This document shows, piece after piece, positions 1-9,695 of a DNA stretch of 64,000 nt. Within the stretch, counting starts at the first letter, position 1, and the number at the start of each line of letters is the position of its first letter. A model generated the notes under the pieces. The model was not told the origin of the DNA, made no database searches, and saw only the letters and a list, made by a program, of their open reading frames with translations. Source of the DNA: Bacteroidota bacterium (lineage in GTDB: Bacteria > Bacteroidota > Bacteroidia > UBA4408); NCBI GenBank assembly GCA_016721765.1, contig JADKHO010000001.1:1-64000 (forward strand), written 5' to 3'. Made by a program: the position numbers and the translations under genes.

Positions 1-131
1 ACTATGAGTTTCTTGGCAATTTTAATTACAGCTACTCCTTTACTGTAACCAAGAACAATATAGCTATAAACCATCCCTTTAACTTTACACCAATTCCATT
101 TGATACTATAACTGTAGATATTAATTATTAA
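1..131 (+). CDS. C-terminal end of an unidentified protein (cut by window edge)
   Basis: Reading from base 3 there is an open frame of 42 codons that ends with TAA at 129-131. The peptide is rich in Asn, Phe, Thr and Tyr, and ends in FDTITVDINY, which is the kind of beta-rich composition seen in secreted Bacteroidota proteins. No T9SS sorting motif is visible in what remains. The stop lies 16 bp before the ATG of the next (broken) gene. Because the neighbouring gene is heavily frameshifted, this could be either the true end of a gene or one more piece of disrupted coding sequence. The product is not recognised. Confidence 0.35.
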   Translation, partial: YEFLGNFNYSYSFTVTKNNIAINHPFNFTPIPFDTITVDINY

Positions 132-147
132 ACTTAAACACTTCGAA

Positions 148-3100
148 ATGAAAAAAAAACTTACCCAAGTGATTTTTGGATTGTTAATCCAATTAATTGC
201 AAGTACATGCCTATTTGCCCAATCTGATAGCATTACTCATTTTTTAAATAAAAGTGGAATGCAAAGTAATCTACTTTTTCCTGTTTTTGATTCTGTTTTT
301 GACGGGCATTATAATGGAAATGACAATAGACCGACTAAAAATTTTACACACTTTCAATTTTGGGTGATATACTGAGTTTCTCACTAAGCCCTATTGCAAT
401 TCCAACATGATACTATTGTTAAGAGGGCATCATATGAAATACAAGTCAACAATAGAATTCAGATACTTATAATAAATTGTAAATACGATAAGTTGAAATC
501 AAATGCAATTACCGATAGTCTTATTTCTGTAGTTAATGGAAAATTCTATGATGTGTTTCCTAGAAACTCAGATCCCTTTGAACAAGGAATTATTTTTAGT
601 GCTGCTCCCCTAAAGGAAAAATTGTTGGAGGGAAATGTAAAATTTTACTTAAGCCGAGATTTCTTCATTAGCAACCAACCAGACCCAGCACAAATTGAAA
701 TTGATTTCGATGATGGTGTTGGCTATCGAATTGTAAATTTTGGTAATGAAATTCTAATAAATTATTCAAATAACAATACTAAAAATATTAGAGTTAAATT
801 AATAAATTCTAATGGTACAAACTTAAAAGCTTCTGCCACTTCTTCGATTGAATATTGTATCGGAGCTTATGATGCATTAACAAACCCAAATGGATATCCT
901 CCTATTGACGAAAATATTGCTGTTTCGTCAATGATTCCATACTTTGGAGCAAACTATGAATATCCTGTATCCTTACCATTTTGCCATTTTCACAAATTTC
1001 TCATGCTTCAGGCTTTGGCTTTGCAAATGTTTATATAGCTTAGGAGTCGGACATCCTAAAGGTCAGTTAGTAAAAGCCATTTGTATTTGTGGAAGGTTGA
1101 TTTTGGTGCAGAGACATCAATGAGCGATGGGAACAAGATTATTCGAAACAGGGATATTGGCTGGTGTGAGTTTTGGGGTAGAAGTTATGACCAAGCGGAT
1201 GCAACAAATTACTTGAAGGGAAATATAGAGTTTATCCATTCTCTTGAGATTCTAAATGCTCTTTTAAATGAAGGATACTGATATTATGTTTGTTGACTTT
1301 TACGATGGCGCTGATTATATTCAACGCAGTGCTATAGTTATTGTGGAAATATTAAATACAATAAAAGCACGTCAAGCAAGCGGAGGATATGCTCATCAAC
1401 CAACAGTAGTTTTGGGTGCAAGTATGGGAGGGCAAACAGCTCGTTACGCACTCGACTATATGGAGCAGCACAATCTTAAACATTGCGTTCGAAATTATAT
1501 TTCCTTTGATTCTCCTCATAATGGTGCTAATATTCCGATTAGTCTACAACAATGGCTGGAATTTTTTGCACACAATGGTCGAAATGGTGGAAGCATTTCA
1601 GCACAGCAACAACTTATTAGAAAATTAAATAGACCAGCAACTCGCCAATTGCTTGTTAAGCATTACGATGATGGGAATAGTTATACTTTCACAGATAGGA
1701 TTAATTATCAGGCTGAAATTGATGGAATGGGATTTCCTCAAAAATGCAGAAAAGTTGCAGTGGCCTGTGGAAGTAAGTTTGGGTCTGAACAGGATAATTT
1801 ATCTGCGGGGCAGCAATTGTTAAAAACAGAATGGACGCCATCCCTATGTTTAAACACTACTTTTATGAAAGGTGATTGCTATGCAATTGACCAAAGTGGC
1901 AGCATGACTTTTTCACGGAAGGCATTTAAAACAGCTGCATTAGCTTGTTTTCCAGCAGGATTCCTAAATTCCGCTGCCGGCCTTGGCCCTAATCCATCAA
2001 CAATACTTGCAGGCACTATGTCATGTGCTGCATGCGCAAGTGCTTCATTTTTATTTGATAGTAAAACAAAAATATGGCAGCTGGAAGTGAAAGTTGGGAT
2101 AATGCACCAGGTGGCTGCAGGTACACTGCTGAACAAATAGCTGTTGAATACAACGCAACGGTTGCAGACCCCAGCTCATATGGCTTAGGGGGTTCAGCAG
2201 ATGCTAATCCAACAGGTCAACCATCTAATCCTCATGAAAGTTTCATTCCAACAGTAAGTGCTTTGGGTATGTTCGGTAACCCAAGTTTAACTACTAATGT
2301 ATCTTCAACTATTCAATTTGATAATCTACCAAGCCCTCAATATCCATTTGATGCTTATTATGCCTCATCAACAAATAAATTACATGTAGAATTAGAGTCA
2401 GGATTAACCGCAGGCAACTCAGCACCAGCCGGTAATATGGATTGGGCACATAAAGAAATATTAAATAGTGAGCCAACACTTCCGTTTTTATTGAATGCAT
2501 CTTCACCCAATGCTGGCACCTATAATATGTGCCGCATCCAAAATCGATTCCTGACCAATTGCACTGTTGACAATGGTGGTTTTTTATTAATCAATAGAAA
2601 TACAAATGCCGACTTCTCTTTTGCCACAAGTCCTATGCCTCCTGCAGGAGTTAATCCTCCAATTCAAGGTTCTACATTCGAAGTGCAAACCTGTGATTGT
2701 GGAGTAACTATTGATATTAAGGCTGGTGGAGTATTTATTTTAGGCGACGATGCGTTTTCCAATAAAGCAGTTGTTACTTTTCATAGTGGTGATAACTTAT
2801 ACTTAAGAAGCGGATCTCGCATTAAAATTGAAGATTACTCAAAATTGATTCTTGAACAAGGCGTAAACTTAATAATAGAACCGGGTGCCCAAATAATTCT
2901 TCAAGGAGAACATTCTTTATTTGATGTTCAGGGTATTTGCGATATAAATATTCCCACAAACGGAACCATTTTATTTGATAAGGGTTCAGCATCTACGGGC
3001 GGTGAAATGCATTTAAATACTGGCACATTTATTATTAATGGGAATGCTAATTTGACGAGCAATCAATGTAAAATAAAACTAAATGATTATGTTTTCAATT

Positions 3101-5763
3101 ACCGTCAAAATGCTCACATTAATTTGAACGGAGAAGAATCTACCTTGCAATTTGGAGGTATAATTAATCTGCAACCTCAAGCTGGTTGCATTTTAGCGGA
3201 GATGGATATTTTGGATTTAAATTAAATTGGGTCGGTAATGGTGATATTAATTTACATGGAGACGCTATTAATTCAATAACACTACAAGGGAATGGTAAAA
3301 CAGATAAAGTTGCAGAAGTGGTGGCACAGAGTTATGTAAAAGCCGATGATAATTTAAGTATTCAGGTTATTAAAGATGGCTTAATTGAGTTTGGAAGGGA
3401 TGCAAGTTGGCTAATGGCATCAAGTTATCGTTTAGACAATTTAAAAGCCACAAGTATATCTGGGCAACATGGTGGTGGTGATGGTTTTGGGTTTGCGCAG
3501 TTCCTAACCATCATATTGAAAATGTAAATTTTGTTGCATTGAAAAATGGACTCAGTGCATATTTGATGTGGGGAACTGCTAAAACGTTACGTTTATACAA
3601 TTGTACTTTTGAAAGATGTTTAAATGCTTTTAAGTTTGAAGATAAAGGGGTTATGCTGGAAAACATTCAATTTATTGACTGTCATTTCCCAATTACTGGT
3701 GTTAACTCGAGCACCCCAAATTATTTTACGAATATTGATATAAAAGATATGGGTGATAATTTCGATGAGGCCATAAAAATTTCATCAGCAGGAACATCAG
3801 CCACCTATATGAACAACTGTAATCTTCATAAAAGTCAATTTGGTTCATATAAAACAGGAATTTATTATGAGGGAACAAGTTGGTTAAATCTAAAATGCTG
3901 CAATATTACAGCCTCTACCAATTCGATGTACTTGTGGAATAATGTATCTTTAAATGTTAGTCCACTAATAAATAACCCGTCTGGCTATAGGTTTGGAGGT
4001 AATAACAGTTTCCGACAGAGGAAACAGTATAAACTTTACAACTACAAATCAAATTAATCTTGAAAATGGATACAATGATTTTACTGTAGACAACCCGATT
4101 CTAAATCAAGGCTCTGTCATGCTTGGAAGTATAAATACATATAGCATCAATTCCCTCACAGGACAAAAATTTATTCCCGCTCATAATAACAAATGGGTAG
4201 ATGAGCCTTTACCGATTACAAAACCCAACTTACCAAGTAACCTGACATATATTGCATTGCTTGGTAATTCATTGACAGGGCGAATTAATATTATTGATGA
4301 TTCTCCAAATTTTAATGTTTGTGCAGAAGGCCCGAGCCCAGACCCAATTAATTATTATGGGCTTGGCTTGCCAATTAACTATTGTCCAAAATGCCCTCCT
4401 GTTAAAAGCGAAAACTTCTGGAATACTCCTATGAACGATGCCTTGAAATCTGCTTTAACGTTATCTGTTGACGAATCGAATAGCGATAATTTTGTTAATT
4501 CATTTTCAATGTTTTATGATATTTTTAATAAATCAATTACATATGAAGAAAGTCGGATTAATTGGGAAACAGAATTTGCATATTTAAAACTAAAGGAATT
4601 ATTTGGAGTATTAATAATAGAAGATAAAATTGCCAAAGTAGATGAAAGTAATGAGTATTGTGCAAAAATTTTAAAAGCAGAAAGTAGATTGATTGAATTG
4701 AGTAGAGAAAAGGATGATGACCTAAAGGAATTTTATTATTCAATAGATTTAGCAACAACATATAGATTGATTGGAGATTATGAAGCAGCCTTAAGAATTT
4801 TTGAATAGTTTGGCTCCATGCTTAAAATTAAAAGAAGAACAAATTAAATTTTTAAACAATTGGATTTCACAAATTGAAACGGAGCAATTACTTAAAAGTG
4901 GCGCAATTAGTCTTTTTGAATTTGATGATTACATAAAAATTCAATCTTCTGGCAATCGAGAATTCAAAACAATTGGCAATACCCAAGCGAATATAGATAC
5001 GATTATTGAAACTTTTGTATCGCCAGTAGTGCCGCTTATCCACCAAACTGTTTATGATAACTTAGGTAATATTTATAGTGTTTCTTCTAACATGGATTCC
5101 GTTTCATTGAATTATCATATAACTAAAACTGACTCAACAAATTCAATAATTTGGGAACAAATTTTTGATGGTAAAAATGGTGGTGCTGACTCATCTTATG
5201 CAATTCTTATGGATGATAATAGTTTTTTATATGTAATTGGAAAAAGTTGGAACGGAATTGACTATGATGTTGTAACTTTAAAATATGATACTGCGGGGAA
5301 TATGTATTGGAAAGCAATGTACAACGACATGGTAATCGGAAATGATGAGCCAATTGGTTTCGAAATAGATTCAACATTTCGCATGAAAGTATACGTCAAA
5401 TCATCAAATGATTCTGTCCAACTTTTTAAAACAATATATTACTCCCAGTGTGACACAGCTTGTGCTCAAAACTACAGACTTAAAAAGGCCAATCAAGATA
5501 AAAGTTTAATTGTTATTGATGCCGATTTAACACTTCAGGTTTACCCAACACCGGCAAGTGACAAATTAAATGTTCTCTTAAAATCCAATAGTCACAGTGA
5601 AACTTTTTTAATGAAAATGTACGATATGACAGGGAAACTTGTTTTTAGCAGAAAAATCAATTACAAATACGTAATGGATATTTCAAACTTTAAAAAGGGT
5701 GTGTATCAGCTTGTAATTTCTGATAATTCACATTCATTAAGGCATAGAATTGTAATAGATTAA
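148..5763 (+). pseudogene. Broken secreted alpha/beta-hydrolase with beta-helix region and T9SS type A tail
   Basis: Nine consecutive open fragments in changing frames join into one protein of roughly 1870 residues. It starts with a signal peptide (LLIQLIASTCLFAQ). A hydrolase part at about 1050-1700 carries the nucleophile elbow GASMGGQ and a later SFDSPHNGANIP motif, as in PGAP1-like/lipase-type hydrolases that T9SS bacteria secrete. The part at about 2700-4100 is repetitive, beta-rich and resembles a right-handed beta-helix. The end (VYPTPASDKLNV ... GVYQLVIS, 5540-5760) is a T9SS type A sorting domain. Frame changes lie near 358, 407, 980, 1038, 1090, 1275, 2080, 3195, 3505, 4010 and 4800. 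Most can be repaired by adding or removing one base in a T, A or G run. Either the gene has decayed, or this contig end has uncorrected sequencing indels. The intact product would probably be an outer-surface or secreted esterase/lipase. Confidence 0.75.
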
Positions 5764-6293
5764 TAAAAACTTCATTTATTGTAAAAGTAGATTTGACATT
5801 ATTCAGTCTCTCACACAGAGCCCTTTTACATTAATTAAGAAACTACTGGCAAACTTTTGAATATCCTGAAGAGTTGCCAAGCCTTTAATATTAAATATTT
5901 CAGAGTTATTAATAATGACTTTTAGAATAAAATACATTTTGTTATTGATAAAGCTGAAAACAAACTAAATTATTGAAAAAGAAAACCGATAAAGCTTCAA
6001 TGTGAGCAAAAATCTAACGAAAGAGCATCCAAAAGGTATCCAAATAGTATGTATAACTATCATGTTGCATCCAATTGCCATCCAAATAGTATCGAAATGG
6101 CATCAAAATGGTATCCAATTGCTATCGAAATTAATTGAAATTTGTATCTCCGAATTATCCGCAATGCATGAACTTCATCGATAATTCAGTTTATGGTTTA
6201 AAATTGTAGATTACAACGTAAATATCTTTGCCAATTGAGGAAATAATGGGCTTAATTCTGGTATTTTTTTCAAAATAATAAGAAAAATAGAGA
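5764..6293. other. Intergenic stretch between broken hydrolase and IS256-type element
   Basis: About 530 bp without a convincing gene. It holds an 11-bp repeat array (listed separately). An open frame at 6002-6184 reads this array and is not a credible protein. The rest is AT-rich, and no promoter, terminator or RNA gene was recognised. Confidence 0.5.
6025..6132 (+). repeat. Degenerate 11-bp direct repeat array
   Basis: About eight copies of a 10-12 bp unit close to GTATCCAAATG, in two clusters (6025-6046 and 6067-6132) separated by about 20 bp. Variants include GCATCCAAAAG, GTATCGAAATG and GCATCAAAATG. The period is close to one helical turn, so all copies would face the same side of the DNA. 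The array ends about 160 bp before the left end of the IS element. Confidence 0.6.
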
Positions 6294-6318
6294 GTGTAAA
6301 GTAGATTGTGTAAACAGC

Positions 6319-7539
6319 CTAGAGACGGCATCTGCTTTCAAAGATAATTAAAAACTGATACAGTATTATTCCCCAATCCTTGATTGATTTACCCCAAGCA
6401 AACTCGATGTTTTTTATGGATAAATAAATTGATTTTGTTGCGGCATTTTCATTTGGGAACTGGGTTTTAGTTTTGGTGTATTTTCTAATACCACGATTTA
6501 GATTTTCAATAGTATTTGTAGTGTAGATGAGCTTTCTAAGCTCCAGAGGATACTCAAAATAGGTGGTTAAATTATCCCAGTTTTCTTCCCATGAAGTGAT
6601 TGCATATTTGTACTTGGCTTGCCATTTTATTTTAAATTTTTCGAGCTCATCTAAAGCAACTTTTCTGTTTATAGCGGTGTAAATATTTTTTAAGTCCAGG
6701 CAAAATTCTTTTCTATCCTTCCACACTACAAACTTGCAGCTATTGCGGATTTGATGCACTATGCAGAGTTGTGTTACAGCTTCAGGGAATACTGCTTTTA
6801 TGGCCTGAGTAAAGCCCTTTAAGTTATCTGTACAGGCGATTAAAATATCCTCTACTCCACGCAGCTTTAGATCGGTGAGAACTGTCATCCAGAAGGCAGC
6901 TGATTCTGTTTTTTCAATCCAAAACCCAAGGACTTCTTTCATTCCATCTGGTGTAAGTCCAATAACAATGTAAACACATTTATTTATCACCTTTCCATCC
7001 TCTCTAATCTTGAGAACAACACCATCCATCCATACGGCAAAATAGACAGGTTCCAGAGGCCGCTGCTGCCACTCTTTGGCAGATATCATTATGCCTTCGG
7101 TGATATTGGAAACGGTGGTTTCACTAATTTGTAATCCATAAATATCTTCTACCTGCTTACGTACATCAGAAGTAGTCATACCCCGGCTATACATACCAAT
7201 TATAGCATCTTCAATTTTGCTACTGATGGTTTGGCCTTTACTGATCACCTGAGGTTCAAACTCTCCGTTCCTGTCCCTTGGAATGTTTAATAGGACCTCC
7301 CCAACATTCTCGGTAGTGATTGTTTTTGGAAAAGAACCGTTCCTGCTATTACCAGTGTTATAGCCTTCCTTAGTATGTTTTGAATAGCCAAGATGCTCAT
7401 CTAGCTCGGATTGAAGCATCTCTTCAATGCCCTGCTTGAAAACAGAATTAAAATATTCCTGAAAGGATTCCTTGTTCTTAAACTGCTTGAAAAAACCTTT
7501 GGGGAAGTGCTCACCCGGTTTCGTTTTGTTCTTGTCCAT
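6319..7539 (-). CDS. IS256 family (Mutator-type) transposase
   Basis: The 406-residue product has the usual length of IS256-family DDE transposases. Visible family features are the N-terminal region EMLQSELDEHLGYSKH, the block VYFAVWMDGVVLKIREDGKV with the first catalytic Asp, and the run DILIACTDNLKGFTQAI with the second Asp, followed by QLCIVHQIRNS. The C-terminal block YTTNTIENLNRGIRK carries the catalytic Glu. It catalyses DNA cleavage and strand transfer of the element. The frame appears undamaged, so the element may be active. Its start lies about 100 bp inside the right terminal repeat, and a strong hairpin occupies most of that leader. The stop codon is within two bases of the left inverted repeat. 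Confidence 0.93.
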   Translation of the reverse strand: MDKNKTKPGEHFPKGFFKQFKNKESFQEYFNSVFKQGIEEMLQSELDEHLGYSKHTKEGYNTGNSRNGSFPKTITTENVGEVLLNIPRDRNGEFEPQVISKGQTISSKIEDAIIGMYSRGMTTSDVRKQVEDIYGLQISETTVSNITEGIMISAKEWQQRPLEPVYFAVWMDGVVLKIREDGKVINKCVYIVIGLTPDGMKEVLGFWIEKTESAAFWMTVLTDLKLRGVEDILIACTDNLKGFTQAIKAVFPEAVTQLCIVHQIRNSCKFVVWKDRKEFCLDLKNIYTAINRKVALDELEKFKIKWQAKYKYAITSWEENWDNLTTYFEYPLELRKLIYTTNTIENLNRGIRKYTKTKTQFPNENAATKSIYLSIKNIEFAWGKSIKDWGIILYQFLIIFESRCRL

Positions 7540-7570
7540 TGTATGATTTGTTTTAAAGTTACGTTAAAAT

Positions 7571-7627
7571 CCAATACTGGCTGGCGCTCCGTTTCGCTAC
7601 GCTCCACTCCGCGCCAGCCAGTATTGG
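7571..7627. repeat. Perfect 17-bp inverted repeat (hairpin) in IS leader
   Basis: CCAATACTGGCTGGCGC at 7571-7587 is repeated exactly in inverted orientation at 7611-7627, around a 23-base loop (TCCGTTTCGC... CACTCC). It is far richer in GC than its surroundings. It lies between the right terminal repeat and the transposase start, so it would form in the leader of a transcript entering from outside. It could limit read-through expression of the transposase or be an unrelated palindromic unit; the sequence alone cannot decide. Confidence 0.8.
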
Positions 7628-7664
7628 GCGCACTCTAAAACTGTTTACACAATCTACTTTATAC

Positions 7665-8372
7665 TACCGAAAAATATGGTAATTAATGAGTAATCAATCA
7701 GCTAAAATGAGTTATTGATTAGTTATTACTCGTTAAAATGAGTTAGTAATGAGTTATCATCTGCTAAAATGAGTTATCGATGTGTTATTATCACGAAAGA
7801 ATGAGTTATTGATGAGTTATTATCACGAAAGAATGAGTTATTGATAAGTTATTATCACAAATGCATGAGTAATTGATAAGTAAAAATGTGTTTTGATGAA
7901 ATATAATTCTATTAAAACGAGTTTATATTAAGTTATTAGTTAGCTAAAGTCATTGCAATATCAGTAATTCGGAAATTACTTAGCGCTATTGATTAGTAAA
8001 ACCATCATTCCCTAAAGAAATACTTAAGTATCCTAAAGAAATTTATTGTTAGAATCAGTTTGCGATTAGCAATAGCCGAGAATAATTGATTCTTATTGTG
8101 GTAACATCATAAATGTTGGTTAGAATTATCTACTATTTTCTTTGATGTTAGCGGAATTATCATCAAAACTTTGGAAATATAATGAAAGAGGTCTGTAAAT
8201 ATTGTGTTTGTAATCTTTGTCAAGTGTTTTTATAAACTAACTGTAGCTCAACAACTTTGTAACCAAAATTAAAAACACAAAGCATAAACTTTTTAGTAAA
8301 ATGTGTATACTTACATAAATTATATTTATTATTGTATTAAATATAATATTATTCATACCCAATATTTAACTA
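7665..8372. other. Intergenic region with tandem array upstream of MerR-like gene
   Basis: Roughly 700 bp of very AT-rich DNA without a gene. The first third is a 31/32-bp tandem array (listed separately). The remainder (7886-8372) has no open frame of note and no clear TTG/TAnnTTTG promoter pair. Confidence 0.5.
7686..7885 (+). repeat. 31/32-bp tandem repeat array, about seven copies
   Basis: Units start at 7686, 7707, 7738, 7769, 7801, 7833 and 7865, each beginning ATGAGTTA or ATGAGTAA. The full units are 31 bp (7707, 7738) then 32 bp (7769, 7801, 7833); the outer two are partial. Inside each unit a second GAGTTATTA-like half repeat occurs, giving a finer period of about 11 bp. The two middle copies share the ending TATCACGAAAGA. 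There are no unique spacers, so this is not a CRISPR array; iteron-like binding sites are possible. Confidence 0.8.
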
Positions 8373-9284
8373 ATGATGAATCAAAATATATCCATTGCTC
8401 CATTCTGGGGAGCTGAACCAACATTTTCTAATCTTGAAAAGCTTACAGATTTCCTGTTGGAAGAGAGATTTACAATTAAGGATTTGGGGGTGAGTTATAC
8501 AAATATCACCTATTGGGATAAGCAAGGTATTTTAAGTTTTAACCGTAGCGCTGGGGGCAAATGGCGCAACTTCAATTTTATTGATTTTATGTGGATTAAG
8601 ACTGTTGACGAATTAAGGGAAATAGGCATTTCAACAAAGCTCATTAAGGCAGCAAAAAAAAACTTGTTTCAACCATTTAACATGAAGCCTTATATGGAAA
8701 ATATAAAAGCTAACCCTGATGAATTTGAAATAATTACTAAAAATTATTCTAAGGAGGAAAGGGAAAAATTGAAAAAGATCTATGCTCAAATAGAAAAGAA
8801 ACCTACCAATAAAAAAATCACACAATTTTATTATGCGATAAATCATGCAATTCAATTAAACGAACAGATAAAGCTAGAAATCTTTAAAGATGGATCGGTA
8901 ATAATTCATCCTTACCAAAATCTCAATACTCAGGAGGAGGTATTGAAGGTAATTAATGATTTACATATTAGTATTTCCTTAACGACTATCCTTAAAAACT
9001 TCCTGACTGGATATAGTGAACATATTACTCATGTGATGACAGAATTAAAAATTTTGCAACCCAATGAAATTAACCTGTTGGATTTGATTAACTCAGGTGA
9101 GTATGATTCCATCAAGGTGATTTTTAAGGACAAAAAAATGAAAGAGTTAGAGATGAGTAAAACACAAGATGCAAAATCCCAACTTATGGACATCATGAAG
9201 AAGGGGGCTTACCAAAACATTACGATTAAAAGTCACAAAGGTGTTGTTTCCCATATAGAGAATACTATTAAAGTAAAGCTATAA
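8373..9284 (+). CDS. MerR-like helix-turn-helix protein of a mobile module
   Basis: The 303-residue protein contains an N-terminal winged-helix resembling the MerR family. FTIKDLGVSYTNITYWDKQG at about 32-51 is the helix-turn-helix, followed by a wing with RSAGGKWRNFNFIDFMW and a helix ending ELREIGISTKLI. The C-terminal 200 residues are charged, helical and not recognised, with a basic linker (KKIYAQIEKKPTNKK). There is no signal peptide. It lies upstream of a small protein and a serine recombinase on the same strand. A role as element regulator or as directionality factor for the recombinase is inferred from position only. Start ATG at 8373 is preceded by another in-frame-free AT-rich stretch; an alternative start is the next Met codon (8376). 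Confidence 0.65.
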   Translation: MMNQNISIAPFWGAEPTFSNLEKLTDFLLEERFTIKDLGVSYTNITYWDKQGILSFNRSAGGKWRNFNFIDFMWIKTVDELREIGISTKLIKAAKKNLFQPFNMKPYMENIKANPDEFEIITKNYSKEEREKLKKIYAQIEKKPTNKKITQFYYAINHAIQLNEQIKLEIFKDGSVIIHPYQNLNTQEEVLKVINDLHISISLTTILKNFLTGYSEHITHVMTELKILQPNEINLLDLINSGEYDSIKVIFKDKKMKELEMSKTQDAKSQLMDIMKKGAYQNITIKSHKGVVSHIENTIKVKL

Positions 9285-9390
9285 TTGAATCTAATGAAAT
9301 CAAAAAGAATATCACCTGCCACAAGCAGGATAATAAAAACGGTGCAGCCCCTGAATCACAGCTCAGACCTGTACCTTATTTGTTATTACA

Positions 9391-9648
9391 ATGTCAAACC
9401 TAACTCTAAAAGAAAATGGTAGTAATCTAAAAAACAGAAAAGAAAATCTTCCCATACTGGGTAATTCAAAACTTTCACTCGCTGAATGCCGCAAAATTAT
9501 TAATGATGGTGCAGTTAATTATACTGACGAAGAATTATTAAAATTGAGAGACTGGCTAGATAATTTGGCTGAAATAGCAATAGCCATTATTGAAAACACA
9601 GGAGTTAACGAAATGAATGAAATACTACAAAATTTAAAGAGGAAATAA
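9391..9648 (+). CDS. Small protein upstream of serine recombinase, function unknown
   Basis: The 85-residue protein is mostly helical, with the core LSLAECRKIINDGAVNYTDE followed by ELLKLRDWLDNLAEIAI. I recall similar small proteins directly upstream of serine recombinases in Bacteroidota mobile elements, but cannot confirm this here. It ends 47 bp before the recombinase start, with a GC-rich palindrome in the gap. No catalytic motif, membrane segment or signal peptide is visible. Its acidic helical character would suit a protein partner or an anti-regulator; this is inference. Confidence 0.6.
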   Translation: MSNLTLKENGSNLKNRKENLPILGNSKLSLAECRKIINDGAVNYTDEELLKLRDWLDNLAEIAIAIIENTGVNEMNEILQNLKRK

Positions 9649-9660
9649 TTAATAAAAATC

Positions 9661-9682
9661 CCGCTCCGCATGTGCGGAGCGG
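9661..9682. repeat. 22-bp GC-rich palindrome before the recombinase
   Basis: Two perfect 10-base arms (CCGCTCCGCA and its complement) around a TG centre. As RNA this gives a 9-bp stem with a 4-base loop. It ends 13 bp before the recombinase ATG. On the plus strand no T run follows; on the minus strand it is followed by GATTTTTATT. It may be an operator, a stem-loop controlling translation, or a leftward terminator. Confidence 0.7.
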
Positions 9683-9695
9683 TTAACTTATCAAG

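Larger units (their letters stand above)
6294..7664 (-). mobile_element. IS256-family insertion sequence, complete
   Basis: An element of 1371 bp bounded by 24-bp terminal inverted repeats at 6294-6317 and 7641-7664, which match at 23 of 24 positions (shared core AAAGTAGATTGTGTAAACAG). It encodes one intact transposase on the minus strand. The flanks (6286-6293 AATAGAGA, 7665-7672 TACCGAAA) do not form the 8-9 bp target duplication usual for IS256-family elements. The insertion may therefore be old, or it may have taken part in a rearrangement or deletion. Confidence 0.8.

Noticed and set aside
6002..6184. 60-residue open frame (KGIQIVCITIMLHPIAIQIV...)
   Set aside because: It is a translation of the 11-bp DNA repeats, without a start signal or protein character.
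7401..7638. Open frames on both strands over the transposase start
   Set aside because: They are shadows of the transposase and of its upstream hairpin.
7686..7885. Repeat array as a CRISPR
   Set aside because: Units are directly adjacent with no unique spacers, and there are no cas genes in the window.
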